NCBI GenBank assembly: GCA_947498645.1
Contig: CANMKS010000001.1
Location: 2,642,032-2,706,031 of the forward strand
Length of the DNA: 64,000 bases
DNA from: an uncultured Paracoccaceae bacterium
GTDB taxonomy: Bacteria; Pseudomonadota; Alphaproteobacteria; Rhodobacterales; Rhodobacteraceae
Direction of reading: 5' to 3'
Shown one piece after another: positions 9,466 to 18,672 of this stretch. The translations under genes were made by a program, and so were the position numbers. The stretch's first letter is position 1. The number at the start of each line of letters is the position of its first letter. The notes beneath the pieces were generated by a model, which was given only the letters and a program-made list of their open reading frames with translations, ran no database searches and had not been told where the DNA came from.

Positions 9466-10968
9466 ATGATGAGATTCTTCACAGCGCTGACAGCGATGCT
9501 GTTCTTTGCGTTGCCAGCCTATGCTGGCTTTGACGATACTATCAATGAAATCACTGCACCTATCGCGACAGCGATCGGAAGTTTTGTGTTCTTTAAGATC
9601 AATGTTTTTGGCGCAGCACTGCCGCTGGTTGTCTTGTGGCTGGTGATCGGTGCCGTGTTTTTTACCGTCTATCTGGGCTTTGTGAACGTCAGCGGCTTTA
9701 AACATGCGATCCAATTGGTCCGCGGGGACTATGCCGATCCTGACAGCCCCGGTGAGGTGTCGCATTTTCAAGCACTTGCCACTGCGGTGTCTGGTACGGT
9801 CGGTATCGGTAACATCGGTGGTGTTGCCGTTGCGGTGACCATCGGCGGCGCGGGGGCGACGTTCTGGCTGATCGTGGCCGGTTTCCTGGGCATGTCGACA
9901 AAGTTTGTCGAATGTACGCTGGGCGTCAAATACCGGCAGGAAAACCCCGACGGCTCCGTGTCCGGTGGTCCGATGTACTATATGCGCAAAGGGTTCGAAG
10001 AACGTGGCATGGGGGGCTTTGGCAAGTTCATGGGCACCTTCTATGCGATTGGTATCTTTATCGGCGCCTTGGGTATTGGCAACATGTTCCAATCCAATCA
10101 GGCCTATGTGCAGCTCAATACTGTTGCAGGCGGCAGGCTTGATGGGCTTGGCTGGCTGATCGGCCTGATCTTAGCGGCGGTCGTCTTTATGGTGATCATC
10201 GGCGGTATCAAATCCATCGCCCGCGTGACCGAAAAGATCGTGCCGTTCATGGCGATCTTTTATTGCGTGTTTGCAATCATCGTCATCTTGATGAACTTCA
10301 CCTCGATCCCCGCTGCAATCGGCAACATCTTCTCTGGTGCCTTTACAGGTGCGGGCGTACAGGGTGGTGCGATTGGTGCGCTGATCATTGGCTTCCAGCG
10401 GGCTGTGTTCTCGAACGAAGCTGGTATTGGTTCCGCATCGATCGCGCACGCCGCCGTAAGAACGCCAGAGCCAGTGACAGAGGGCTATGTTTCCCTGTTG
10501 GAGCCGTTCATTGACACCATCGTCATCTGTACGATCACCGCATTGGTCATCGGCACAAGTCAGGTGGCCGATCCGAACTTTGCCGGGGACGCTACAGGGG
10601 TTGCGATGACGTCAGCAGCCTTTGAGCGTCAGATTAGCTGGTTCCCACTCCCACTGGCCTTTGGCGCACTGCTCTTTGCCTTCTCGACCATGATTTCTTG
10701 GTCGTACTACGGGCTGAAAGGGTGGACCTATCTGTTTGGCGAAGGCCATATGGGGCAGACGATCTACAAGCTGATTTTCTGCGGGTTCGTGGCATTGGGT
10801 TGCATGGTGCAGCTTGGGCCAATTCTGGATATCTCTGACGCGCTGGTCTTCCTGATCTGTGTGCCAAACATTCTGGGTCTGTATTTCCTTGCGCCAATCG
10901 TGCGCCGTGAAATGATCAGCTACAAAGAGCGTTTGGACCGCGGCGAGATCAAGAAGTACAGCCACTAG
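9466..10968 (+). CDS. Sodium:alanine symporter, AGCS family
   Basis: A 500-residue inner-membrane protein with a signal-like first segment (LTAMLFFALPAYAG) and about ten further helices. The family hallmarks are SGTVGIGNIGGVA, NPDGSVSGGPMYYMRKG and FSNEAGIGSASIAHA, the last two being alanine/sodium-binding regions in DagA/AgcS relatives. It takes up alanine, glycine or related amino acids with sodium, fitting a marine lifestyle. The ATG at 9466 has GAAGGGA six bases upstream. An immediately following ATG (9469) is an alternative. An upstream TTG at 9451 overlaps that ribosome-binding site and is rejected. Confidence 0.93.
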   Translation: MMRFFTALTAMLFFALPAYAGFDDTINEITAPIATAIGSFVFFKINVFGAALPLVVLWLVIGAVFFTVYLGFVNVSGFKHAIQLVRGDYADPDSPGEVSHFQALATAVSGTVGIGNIGGVAVAVTIGGAGATFWLIVAGFLGMSTKFVECTLGVKYRQENPDGSVSGGPMYYMRKGFEERGMGGFGKFMGTFYAIGIFIGALGIGNMFQSNQAYVQLNTVAGGRLDGLGWLIGLILAAVVFMVIIGGIKSIARVTEKIVPFMAIFYCVFAIIVILMNFTSIPAAIGNIFSGAFTGAGVQGGAIGALIIGFQRAVFSNEAGIGSASIAHAAVRTPEPVTEGYVSLLEPFIDTIVICTITALVIGTSQVADPNFAGDATGVAMTSAAFERQISWFPLPLAFGALLFAFSTMISWSYYGLKGWTYLFGEGHMGQTIYKLIFCGFVALGCMVQLGPILDISDALVFLICVPNILGLYFLAPIVRREMISYKERLDRGEIKKYSH

Positions 10969-11214
10969 ACAAAGCAGACAGCAGCGAAAAGTTCCCGCGA
11001 ACAATTCGCTGCTGTCGATAAAAATCTACAGCCAGTTGCCGAATGCCTGATGTTGAGGGCAAAGCCGAAAGACGGCGCACCCAGGGTGCCGTATTCTGTC
11101 GTATGGGTTTGATCGTTGGCGAACCTTCCCACGTGACACAGCTACCGCTCTCACCTATACTGCTCGCATAAAAGGGCGGCAAACGTCCCGAACAGGCAAA
11201 TAGGCGGATATCAA

Positions 11215-11772
11215 ATGACCGATTTTTCACGGCGCAGCTTTGCGCTTGGCGCGCTGGCGACATCGACGCTTGCGGCATGCAGCAATGGCATTGGCAGCGG
11301 CGGCGCAGCCACAATCGACGCGCGTGTCGATAGCACACTCAACACAATGTACTCTCAGTACCCCGGTACACGTGACCTGTCGTCACGTGCCGCAGGTATG
11401 CTTGTGATGCCACTGGTCACCGAAGTTGGCCTTGGCCTTGGCGGTTCTTACGGCCGTGGCGCATTGCGCGTTGGCCAGTCGACGGTTGATTACTACTCGG
11501 CGACCTCTGGCAGTGCGGGCCTTCAGATCGGGGCGCAGCAATTCAGCCATGTGTTGTTCTTCCTCTCATCGGAAGCACTGCTTGAGTTCCGTCAATCCCC
11601 CGGATGGGCAGCCGGTGCGGACGTCGAATATGCCGTCAGCAACAACAGCGAAATGCTGCGGGCAGAGACAACGACATCCTTGTCGCCGGTCGTTGCCGTG
11701 GTCTTTGGCCAGACAGGCCTGCGTCTGGGTGCGACGCTGGAAGGTACCAAATACACGCGCATTATTCCCTAA
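11215..11772 (+). CDS. YSC84-family lipoprotein with Tat and lipobox signals
   Basis: A 185-residue protein. The N-terminus combines a twin-arginine motif (S-R-R-S-F, residues 5-9) with a lipobox LAAC ending at Cys22, so it should be exported folded and lipid-anchored. Residues about 60-180 match the YSC84/BPSL1445 lipid-binding domain (AGMLVMPLVTEVG, GLGGSYGRGAL, and an ending rich in short beta strands). The molecular role is unknown. Bacterial relatives are secreted or surface lipoproteins. Its stop interlocks with that of the convergent dehydrogenase gene (11769-11772). No operon partner is evident. Confidence 0.85.
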   Translation: MTDFSRRSFALGALATSTLAACSNGIGSGGAATIDARVDSTLNTMYSQYPGTRDLSSRAAGMLVMPLVTEVGLGLGGSYGRGALRVGQSTVDYYSATSGSAGLQIGAQQFSHVLFFLSSEALLEFRQSPGWAAGADVEYAVSNNSEMLRAETTTSLSPVVAVVFGQTGLRLGATLEGTKYTRIIP

Positions 11773-14180
11773 GCGCGCAACTTTTCTCCGGCGGGGTCAA
11801 AGGGTGGCTCCGCCAGAACAACACCGCGATGCGGTTTGCCAAGGATCATGACGTCCACGGCATCACCAGCGGCAACGCCTTTGAGGTATCCAAGGGCCAG
11901 CGATTTTCCAACGCTGTAGCCATAAGTGCCTGAGGTGACGCGACCAACCGGTGTGCCATCCGGCAGGAATATCGGCTCGCCACCTGTGGCGTCGGCATTG
12001 GTAACATCCACAACCTCGATCAGGGACAGCACCTCGCGAGGTGCATTATCTTGGATCTTCAAATAACTGTCTTTGTTCAGAAATTCCTTTTCAAGCTTGA
12101 TCAGACGGTCCAATCCAACCTCTTGCGGCCAGTATTCCGGCGAATACTCCCTGCTCCAGCTGCCATAGCCCTTTTCAATCCGCAGGGACATCAGCGCGCG
12201 CGACCCAACCGGCCCCGCATCAACCGAACGCCCCGCTTCGAGCAAAGCCTCGTAAAGGCGGAGCTGATCTGCCGCGTCGCAATGCAATTCCCATCCCAGA
12301 TCACCGGTGAAGGATACCCGCAAGGCAATGACCGCAACCCCGGCAACCGTAATGCGCTGCGAGCGCATGAAAGGAAACGCCTCAGTGCTCAGATCCGCAT
12401 TGGTCAGACGCGCGAGCAAAGCGCGCGATTGCGGGCCCGCGACGTTGAAACCGCACATCGTGTCAGTCCGGCTTTCAAAGGTTGTGCCCTCTGGTAGCGG
12501 CACCTCTTTCCAGAACCGCTGGTGATAGCGCTCTGCCGCACCGCCGCCGATGATCATGAATGCGTCCTCGGCAAGCCGGGTGACGGTGAAATCTCCTGCA
12601 ATGCCCCCGTTTACACCGATCAGGGGTGTCAGGCAGGACCGCCCAACGGCCGTTGGCATGTTGTTTGCGAAAACGGCGTTCAACCAGTCCGCGGCCCCCG
12701 GACCGCGCGCGAAATACTTGGCAAAGTTCGAGATATCTATGATGCCAGCTCGGTCACGCAACATGCGCACCTCTTGCCCAACCGGTTCAAACCAGTTTTG
12801 GCGCGTGAAACCGTTGGTGTCTTTCGCGCCCGGTGTTTCGGCAAACCAGGCGGCGTGTTCCCAGCCGTAGTTCAAACCAAAGACAGCGCCCATCCCTTTT
12901 TGCATGTCATAGATGGGTCTTGTGCGGACTGGCCGCCCTGCCGCGCGTTCCTCATTGGGAAAGTGAATGGCAAAGCGTTTGGCATATTGGTCACCCACCC
13001 GCGCCTTGGTAAACTTTGCGTCCGCCCACGGCCCAAACCGCGCGACATCCCAGGCGAACATGTCATAGTTGCTTTCGCCGTTGATGATCCATTGGGCGGC
13101 CATCAGCCCCATACCGCCCGACTGGCTGAACCCCGGAATAATGCCGTTGCAGCAGAAGTAATTGCGCAGATCAGGGTGCGGGCCATAAAGCACGTTGCTG
13201 TCAGGTGACCAGATCATCGGACCGTTGATGACCCGCTTGATCCCGGCCTCACCCACGGCAGGCACCCGGTCAATCGCGCGCATCATGTTGTCTTCGATAC
13301 GTTCCAAATCATCGGCGAAAAGTTCGTGCCCAAAACCCTGCGGCGTGCCATCCTCGGCCCAGAACCGCACGTCTTTCTCGTAGGCCCCCACCAACAGCCC
13401 CTGCCCCTCTTGCCGCAGGTAATACTCGCCATCGCGGTCGGCGACCGAAGGCAGGCGGCGGTCCATTGCGGCGATTTCGGCAATGGTTTCGGTGACAAAA
13501 TACTGGTGTTCGGTGGGCAAGAGCGGCAGTTCAATACCTGCAAGCCTGGCAACCTCGCGCCCCCAGAGACCCGCCGCGTTGATCACCCATTCTGTCTTGA
13601 TGTTGCCCTTGGGCGTCTCGACAATCCAAGTGCCATCGGGCTGCGCCACAGTGGCGGTCACGGGCGTGAACCGGTAGATCTCTGCGCCCTTCTGCCGGGC
13701 ACCAATGGCATAGGCGTTCGTCACACCCGACGGATCGACATTGCCGCCGTCGGGCTCGTACATGATGCAGCGGATACCGTCATAATCGACCAGAGGATGA
13801 AGGCGCTCGGCCTCGGCCCGGTCCACTTCGTAAAAATTCATCCCGTAAAACTTGGCCTTGGCGGACTGCAAGCGCAGTTGGTGTTCGCGCTCTTCCGTCT
13901 GTGCGAGGTAGAGCGATCCGGGTTGGAACACCCCGCAGGATTGCCCGGTTTCGGCTTCCAGCGCATTGTAGAGGTTCATCGTGTAGTGCTGGATGCGGCT
14001 GATATTCGTGCTGTCATGCAGCCCATGGATATTGGCCGCCGCATGCCATGTGGAACCTGACGTCAATTCGTCCCGTTCCAGCAGCACAACATCCGTCCAC
14101 CCCAGTTTCGCCAGATGGTACAGGATGGAACAGCCGATCACGCCGCCTCCGATTACGACGGCTTGGGCATGGGTGCGCAT
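11769..14180 (-). CDS. FAD-dependent oxidoreductase with GcvT domain (dimethylglycine/sarcosine dehydrogenase family), copy 1
   Basis: An 803-residue two-part enzyme. The N-terminal FAD domain begins with VIGGGVIGCS (residues 9-18), and His46 in SGSTWHAA is at the position of the covalent FAD-attachment histidine of dimethylglycine dehydrogenase. The C-terminal half is a GcvT-like tetrahydrofolate-binding module (FAKYFARGPGA, SFTGDLGWELH, SRALMSLRIEKGYGSW). Family members demethylate dimethylglycine, sarcosine or similar N-methyl compounds and pass formaldehyde to tetrahydrofolate. The exact substrate is not readable. It is divergent from a paralogue of near-identical length across about 147 bp, so the two probably share regulation. 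Confidence 0.9.
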   Translation of the reverse strand: MRTHAQAVVIGGGVIGCSILYHLAKLGWTDVVLLERDELTSGSTWHAAANIHGLHDSTNISRIQHYTMNLYNALEAETGQSCGVFQPGSLYLAQTEEREHQLRLQSAKAKFYGMNFYEVDRAEAERLHPLVDYDGIRCIMYEPDGGNVDPSGVTNAYAIGARQKGAEIYRFTPVTATVAQPDGTWIVETPKGNIKTEWVINAAGLWGREVARLAGIELPLLPTEHQYFVTETIAEIAAMDRRLPSVADRDGEYYLRQEGQGLLVGAYEKDVRFWAEDGTPQGFGHELFADDLERIEDNMMRAIDRVPAVGEAGIKRVINGPMIWSPDSNVLYGPHPDLRNYFCCNGIIPGFSQSGGMGLMAAQWIINGESNYDMFAWDVARFGPWADAKFTKARVGDQYAKRFAIHFPNEERAAGRPVRTRPIYDMQKGMGAVFGLNYGWEHAAWFAETPGAKDTNGFTRQNWFEPVGQEVRMLRDRAGIIDISNFAKYFARGPGAADWLNAVFANNMPTAVGRSCLTPLIGVNGGIAGDFTVTRLAEDAFMIIGGGAAERYHQRFWKEVPLPEGTTFESRTDTMCGFNVAGPQSRALLARLTNADLSTEAFPFMRSQRITVAGVAVIALRVSFTGDLGWELHCDAADQLRLYEALLEAGRSVDAGPVGSRALMSLRIEKGYGSWSREYSPEYWPQEVGLDRLIKLEKEFLNKDSYLKIQDNAPREVLSLIEVVDVTNADATGGEPIFLPDGTPVGRVTSGTYGYSVGKSLALGYLKGVAAGDAVDVMILGKPHRGVVLAEPPFDPAGEKLRA

Positions 14181-14327
14181 CTGGTAACCTTTCGTTTGAT
14201 GACGTCTTCACCGTCTGCAATGGTGCGGATAAGCGATAGCCATTCACCGACACCCCATGTCGTTTTCTGAACCGCTTGGGCATTTTTCAACGCCATATTG
14301 GCGATAGCCAAGACAGGAGTGTGCATC

Positions 14328-16736
14328 ATGAAAACCACCACCCAAGCCCTGATCATCGGCGGCGGCGTTGTCGGCGCGTCGGTGCTGTATCATCTTACGA
14401 AACTGGGGTGGTCTGACGTGATGCTGGTGGAACGGTCGGAATTGACGTCCGGGTCCACATGGCATGCCGCCGGTGGGTTCCATACGCTGAACGGCGACAC
14501 GAATATGGCGGCATTGCAAGGGTACACGATCAAGCTTTACCGCGAATTGGAAGAAATCACAGGCATGTCCTGTGGCTTGCACCATGTGGGTGGCGTGACC
14601 CTGGCCGATAATCAGGACCGCTTTGACATGTTGGTCGCAGAGCGGGCCAAGCATCGCTACATGGGGCTTGAGACAGAGATTGTTGGCCCAGCGGAAATCG
14701 CCAAGATCGCGCCGATTACAAACCTCGATGGCATTGTTGGCGGGCTTTACGATCCGCTTGACGGGCATCTGGACCCATCCGGCACGACCCACGCTTACGC
14801 CAAGGCCGCGCGGATGGGCGGTGCGACGATTGAATTGCACACGAAGGTGATCGAAACCAACCAACGCGCCGATGGCACATGGGACGTAGTGACAGACAAA
14901 GGCACGATCCACGCCGAACATGTGGTCAATGCGGCCGGTCTTTGGGCGCGTGAGGTGGCCGCGATGGCGGGCACCTATGTGCCGCTGCATCCGATGGAAC
15001 ATCAGTATATCGTCACCGATGATCTGCCCGAGATCTACGAACGTGACGCTGAGCATCCGCATGTGATGGACCCCGCCGGCGAAAGCTATCTGCGGCAGGA
15101 AGGACGCGGGCTGTGCATCGGGTTTTATGAGCAGACCTGCGCGCCGTGGGCCGTGGATGGCACGCCATGGGATTTCGGGCACGAGTTGCTGCCAGACAAC
15201 CTTGATAAGATCGAGGATTCCATTGCCTTTGCCTACAAACGCTTCCCTGTGCTGGAGCGCGCAGGCGTCAAATCCGTGATCCACGGCCCCTTCACCTTTG
15301 CGCCAGATGGCAACCCACTGGTTGGCCCCGTTCCGGGTTTGCGCAACTACTGGTCCGCCTGCGGGGTCATGGCCGGTTTCAGTCAAGGCGGTGGTGTCGG
15401 CCTGATGCTGGCGCAATGGATGGTGGAAGGCGAATGCGAACGTGATGTGACGGCGATGGATGTGGGCCGTTACGGCAAGTGGATCACGCCGGGCTACACA
15501 CGGCCCAAGGTGATCGAGAATTATCAGAACCGTTTCTCGGTCAGCTATCCCAATGAAGAGCTGCCTGCCGCCCGGCCCCATCGGACAACGCCGATGTATA
15601 ATATCTTTAGCGATTTAGGGGCCGTTTGGGGGCAACAGTTCGGATTGGAGGTGGCAAACTACTTTGCCCAAGGTGACGAACCTGACTATGAAACCCCGAC
15701 CTTCCGCAGGTCCGATGCCTTTGCCGCCACCGCCCGAGAGGTGAAGGCGGTGCGCAGTGCCATAGGCATCAACGAGGTGCAGAACTTTGGTAAGTTCGCG
15801 ATCACTGGCACAGGCGCACGCGCGTGGCTTGATCGTATCATGGCCGGTCGCATCCCGCAGCCGGGTCGCATGTCCCTGACGCCGATGCTGTCGCCCAAGG
15901 GGCGGCTTTGGGGTGACTTTACAGTGTCCTGCTTGGCCGAAGATGAGTTTCAGATCACGGCCAGTTACGGGGCGCAAGACATCCATCACCGCTGGTTCTT
16001 GCAGAACGCACGCCCCGATGCGCAGGTCACGAACATCTCGGACCGTCGGACAGGGTTTCAGATAGCAGGACCAAGGGCACGTGACCTGCTGGCCACATGC
16101 ACCCGCGATGATGTGGCCAGCCTCAAATTCATGGATGTGCGCCGCATGGTCATCGGTCAGGTGGCCTGCATCGTGCAGCGGGTCAGTTATACCGGTGATC
16201 TGGGGTATGAGATTTACTGCGATGCGATGGATCAGCGCCAGCTGTGGTGGACGTTATGGGAAGCCGGACAGCCGATGGGCATCACGCCCTTCGGGATGCG
16301 GGCGATGATGTCACTGCGGTTGGATCGGTTCTTTGGCTCCTGGTTGTCAGAGTTTTCGCCGGACTACACGGCGGCAGAGACTGGCATGGACCGTTTCATC
16401 AGCTTCAAAAAGGATACAGATTTCATCGGGCGGGCCGCGGCAGAGGCGGAACGGACCAACCCCCCTGCCCGCATGTTGGTTGCATTTGAGGTGGATGCGG
16501 ATGATGCCGATGTCGTGGCCTACGAACCCGTCTTCATCGACGGCAAGGTTCAGGGCTTCTGCACATCGGGCGGCTATTCGCACCACAGTGAAAAATCCAT
16601 CGCGCTTGCGCTCGTGCCGCGCGCTGGCGTGACGGACGATCTGGAAGTCGAGATCGAGATCATGGGCCAACTGCGCAAAGCCAAACGGATCACAACGCCG
16701 CTTTTCGACCCTGATGGCGCGGTCATGCGCGCATGA
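14328..16736 (+). CDS. FAD-dependent oxidoreductase with GcvT domain (dimethylglycine/sarcosine dehydrogenase family), copy 2
   Basis: An 802-residue paralogue of the divergent gene, collinear with it from the start: IIGGGVVGAS at 9-18 and TWHAAGG with His46. The GcvT half contains FGKFAITGTGA, VSYTGDLGYEIY and MMSLRLDRFFGSW. The ATG at 14328 is set by AGGAG at 14315-14319. It should oxidise an N-methylated amine or amino acid with FAD and load the one-carbon unit on tetrahydrofolate. The two copies differ throughout, so different substrates are plausible. The TGA overlaps the next gene's ATG by four bases (16733-16736), which ties a MobA-like protein to it. Confidence 0.9.
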   Translation: MKTTTQALIIGGGVVGASVLYHLTKLGWSDVMLVERSELTSGSTWHAAGGFHTLNGDTNMAALQGYTIKLYRELEEITGMSCGLHHVGGVTLADNQDRFDMLVAERAKHRYMGLETEIVGPAEIAKIAPITNLDGIVGGLYDPLDGHLDPSGTTHAYAKAARMGGATIELHTKVIETNQRADGTWDVVTDKGTIHAEHVVNAAGLWAREVAAMAGTYVPLHPMEHQYIVTDDLPEIYERDAEHPHVMDPAGESYLRQEGRGLCIGFYEQTCAPWAVDGTPWDFGHELLPDNLDKIEDSIAFAYKRFPVLERAGVKSVIHGPFTFAPDGNPLVGPVPGLRNYWSACGVMAGFSQGGGVGLMLAQWMVEGECERDVTAMDVGRYGKWITPGYTRPKVIENYQNRFSVSYPNEELPAARPHRTTPMYNIFSDLGAVWGQQFGLEVANYFAQGDEPDYETPTFRRSDAFAATAREVKAVRSAIGINEVQNFGKFAITGTGARAWLDRIMAGRIPQPGRMSLTPMLSPKGRLWGDFTVSCLAEDEFQITASYGAQDIHHRWFLQNARPDAQVTNISDRRTGFQIAGPRARDLLATCTRDDVASLKFMDVRRMVIGQVACIVQRVSYTGDLGYEIYCDAMDQRQLWWTLWEAGQPMGITPFGMRAMMSLRLDRFFGSWLSEFSPDYTAAETGMDRFISFKKDTDFIGRAAAEAERTNPPARMLVAFEVDADDADVVAYEPVFIDGKVQGFCTSGGYSHHSEKSIALALVPRAGVTDDLEVEIEIMGQLRKAKRITTPLFDPDGAVMRA

Positions 16737-17326
16737 CGCCAATCCTGATCCTTGCGGCGGGCCAGTCCACACGGATGCGCGGCGCCGACAAACTGCTGGA
16801 GACAGCGGGCGGGATGCCCTTGCTGCGCAAGCAGGTCCAGATGGCGTTGGAGGTCAGCCCTGACGTCTTTGTCGCCCTCCACCACAACGCAGCGGCGCGA
16901 CAGGCGGTGTTGGACGATCTGCCCGCAACGCCCCTCCTTGTTGAAGAGGCCGCAGAAGGCATGTCTGGCACGATGCGCGGCGCGGTCAGGCGGCTGCCTG
17001 AGGGTCAGGGTTTCATGCTGATGCTGGGCGATCTGATAGCCCTTGAGGCGTCCGACCTGCGCGCCGTCCTGCAGGCCCACAAAGATCAGCCCGATCACCT
17101 GATCTGGCGCGGCGCGACTGCGGAAGGTAAGGCAGGGCATCCAGTTATCTTTGACGTCAGCCTGCGACCGGAGTTTCAAAATTTACGCGGTGATGGCGGC
17201 GGAGAGGCACTGGTCAAACCACTCAAGGCCCGAACCTGTCTGGTGCCCCTGCCCGGGGATCGCGCACGATTTGATCTGGATACGCCCGAGGAATGGGCAG
17301 CGTGGCGCGCTTCTACCTCTGCTTAA
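16733..17326 (+). CDS. MobA/MocA-like nucleotidyltransferase
   Basis: A 197-residue Rossmann-like NTP transferase. The nucleotide-binding start ILAAGQSTRMRGADK (residues 5-19) and the metal-binding LMLGDL in mid-protein are intact, and the tail (ARFDLDTPEEW) is typical of MocA/MobA-like proteins. Relatives attach CMP or GMP to molybdopterin. Here the context is a dehydrogenase gene with a 4-bp overlap and no molybdoenzyme nearby, so molybdenum-cofactor work is only a family-based guess. Its 3' end overlaps the convergent Hint gene by 14 bp (17313-17326). Confidence 0.8.
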   Translation: MTPILILAAGQSTRMRGADKLLETAGGMPLLRKQVQMALEVSPDVFVALHHNAAARQAVLDDLPATPLLVEEAAEGMSGTMRGAVRRLPEGQGFMLMLGDLIALEASDLRAVLQAHKDQPDHLIWRGATAEGKAGHPVIFDVSLRPEFQNLRGDGGGEALVKPLKARTCLVPLPGDRARFDLDTPEEWAAWRASTSA

Positions 17327-18104
17327 GCAGAATTTCCGCCTCGTGTTTTTTCAATGTGCGGCGGGCGGCGTTATAGTCCCGCACACCGTGATCAGTTTCC
17401 AGTTCCGGGAACAGCGTAAAGATTTCCTGTCGCTGATCCTCGTCCAGACCTTTCAATGAAAAATCGCCGGGTTGGTAGCTTTCGCTCCAGACACCGTCAG
17501 AGAGGACAATCTCATGGTTTGCACACATGAAATGGATGTAGGTGATGTAGGGCGCTTTGTCGATTTCCACCCCTTTCATTGCCAGCATATGCTTGGCAGA
17601 GACAAGCACCTCTGACTGATCAAAGTAAAATTGGGCCAGTTCCGAGGCAATCAGCAGGCGGTGCGTTGGTGAAACGAGCATGTCGCGTTCTGGTAGGTTG
17701 TCCCCCAAAGCACCGGCCTTGATGCGGATCGGGCGCAGTTCCGGGCGCCCCTGTAGGTGCCGATGTACCAGACGGCGCGCGCCTGCCCAGGTGATCGTCT
17801 GAATGCCGTTGTCGCGCGTTATGACGCGATCGCCCGCCTTGAGGCTTTCAACCGGCACTTCACCCTTTGGGGTCGCAATGGCGGTGCCGGGCGTAAAGCA
17901 TGGGATCAGCCGGTCAATCTGAGAGACGGCAAGCGTTTTGCCATCATCAAACGTTATCGACCGCGTTTCGGGCACTGATGCGATTTCGATGATCTTGTCG
18001 AATGTATTGGGGGCGATCCGGTTGCGTGTATCAACGCGCACTTGCCCTGTGTAGGACGGTGCGGGCGCTGGATGCGCAGGTTTCGTTGATGAGAACGCCT
18101 TCAT
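17313..18104 (-). CDS. Stand-alone Hint-domain protein (Hint_2 type)
   Basis: About 263 residues from ATG 18104. ATG 18122 and TTG 18179 are alternative starts, and none has a clear ribosome-binding site. A 60-residue leader (TRNRIAPNTFDKI) precedes a Hedgehog/intein fold: IPCFTPGTAIAT with the nucleophilic Cys, VPVESLKAGDRVITRDNG, and SPTHRLLI with the block-B-type His. The C-terminal part reads YITYIHFMCANHEIVLSDG. Hint_2 modules in Rhodobacteraceae often sit at the C-terminus of secreted calcium-binding proteins. Here there is no RTX repeat or signal peptide, and no clear C-extein. Autoproteolysis is possible by fold, but function is unknown. Confidence 0.8.
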   Translation of the reverse strand: MKAFSSTKPAHPAPAPSYTGQVRVDTRNRIAPNTFDKIIEIASVPETRSITFDDGKTLAVSQIDRLIPCFTPGTAIATPKGEVPVESLKAGDRVITRDNGIQTITWAGARRLVHRHLQGRPELRPIRIKAGALGDNLPERDMLVSPTHRLLIASELAQFYFDQSEVLVSAKHMLAMKGVEIDKAPYITYIHFMCANHEIVLSDGVWSESYQPGDFSLKGLDEDQRQEIFTLFPELETDHGVRDYNAARRTLKKHEAEILLKQR

Positions 18105-18672
18105 CGTAACATGGCCCCACATATTGCGGTCATCTGCCGTCTTCCCTTTATCAACATCCGTGCGGGCCCCACCCCGCAACTACTCTTTACGAACTGCTCA
18201 AGAAGCATAGGCCATGTCGGTTAAACCCGTCCTAAGCCGCATCACCGACCGGATGAGTAACCTACTCGCAAGCACTGCGTGACATTTCAAGGATAATGCC
18301 CAACCACCTTACTTTGGTATAGGTTGGGTACTGCATACAGGTGATTTGTGGCCAAATCGCGCTCATTTTGTGCAGCCACCGAGGCCATACGCTACACATT
18401 GTAGCGATCAGGTGACGGGGAAAAACTGAAAAGTGGTGCTGCCGATGGAGCTTACTCCAACCGATTCCATCGGCGCGAACTGGCTTTTAATTCAACGGGG
18501 ATAGCGACCGCTTTCGGGTGTGGCCTCCCAAACTTGTTCGTCCTGAGCGTGCACCAAATGTAGCATTGCAGGTCTGAAGCAATCGTTTGCCGCTCAGTGA
18601 TCGAATGACTGTTCTGTGGGGTTTTTGAACCGACTGTCTTGGCAAAGGCAAAGCCTTCTTCGTCTCAAAGCC
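18105..18672. other. Long intergenic region, no supported gene
   Basis: About 0.57 kb without a convincing gene. There is a short frame starting at ATG 18213 (22 codons) whose start loosely resembles N-termini of phosphogluconate dehydratase, too short to call. A 9-bp inverted repeat sits at 18441-18474. Composition is more AT-rich than the flanks. It may be a decayed gene or insertion remnant, but I cannot identify a parent element. Confidence 0.5.
18441..18474. repeat. Perfect 9-bp inverted repeat
   Basis: Arms GCCGATGGA (18441-18449) and TCCATCGGC (18466-18474) are separated by 16 bases. There is no T-run on either side, so it is a poor intrinsic terminator. It could be a regulator site or a transposon-end remnant. 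Confidence 0.5.

Noticed and set aside
14244..15581. 445-codon minus-strand frame across the second dehydrogenase
   Set aside because: It overlaps a strongly supported flavoenzyme and shows no family signal.
18213..18281. Short frame resembling the N-terminus of phosphogluconate dehydratase
   Set aside because: Only 22 codons before a stop; the resemblance is too weak to call a pseudogene, so it is noted in the gap description.
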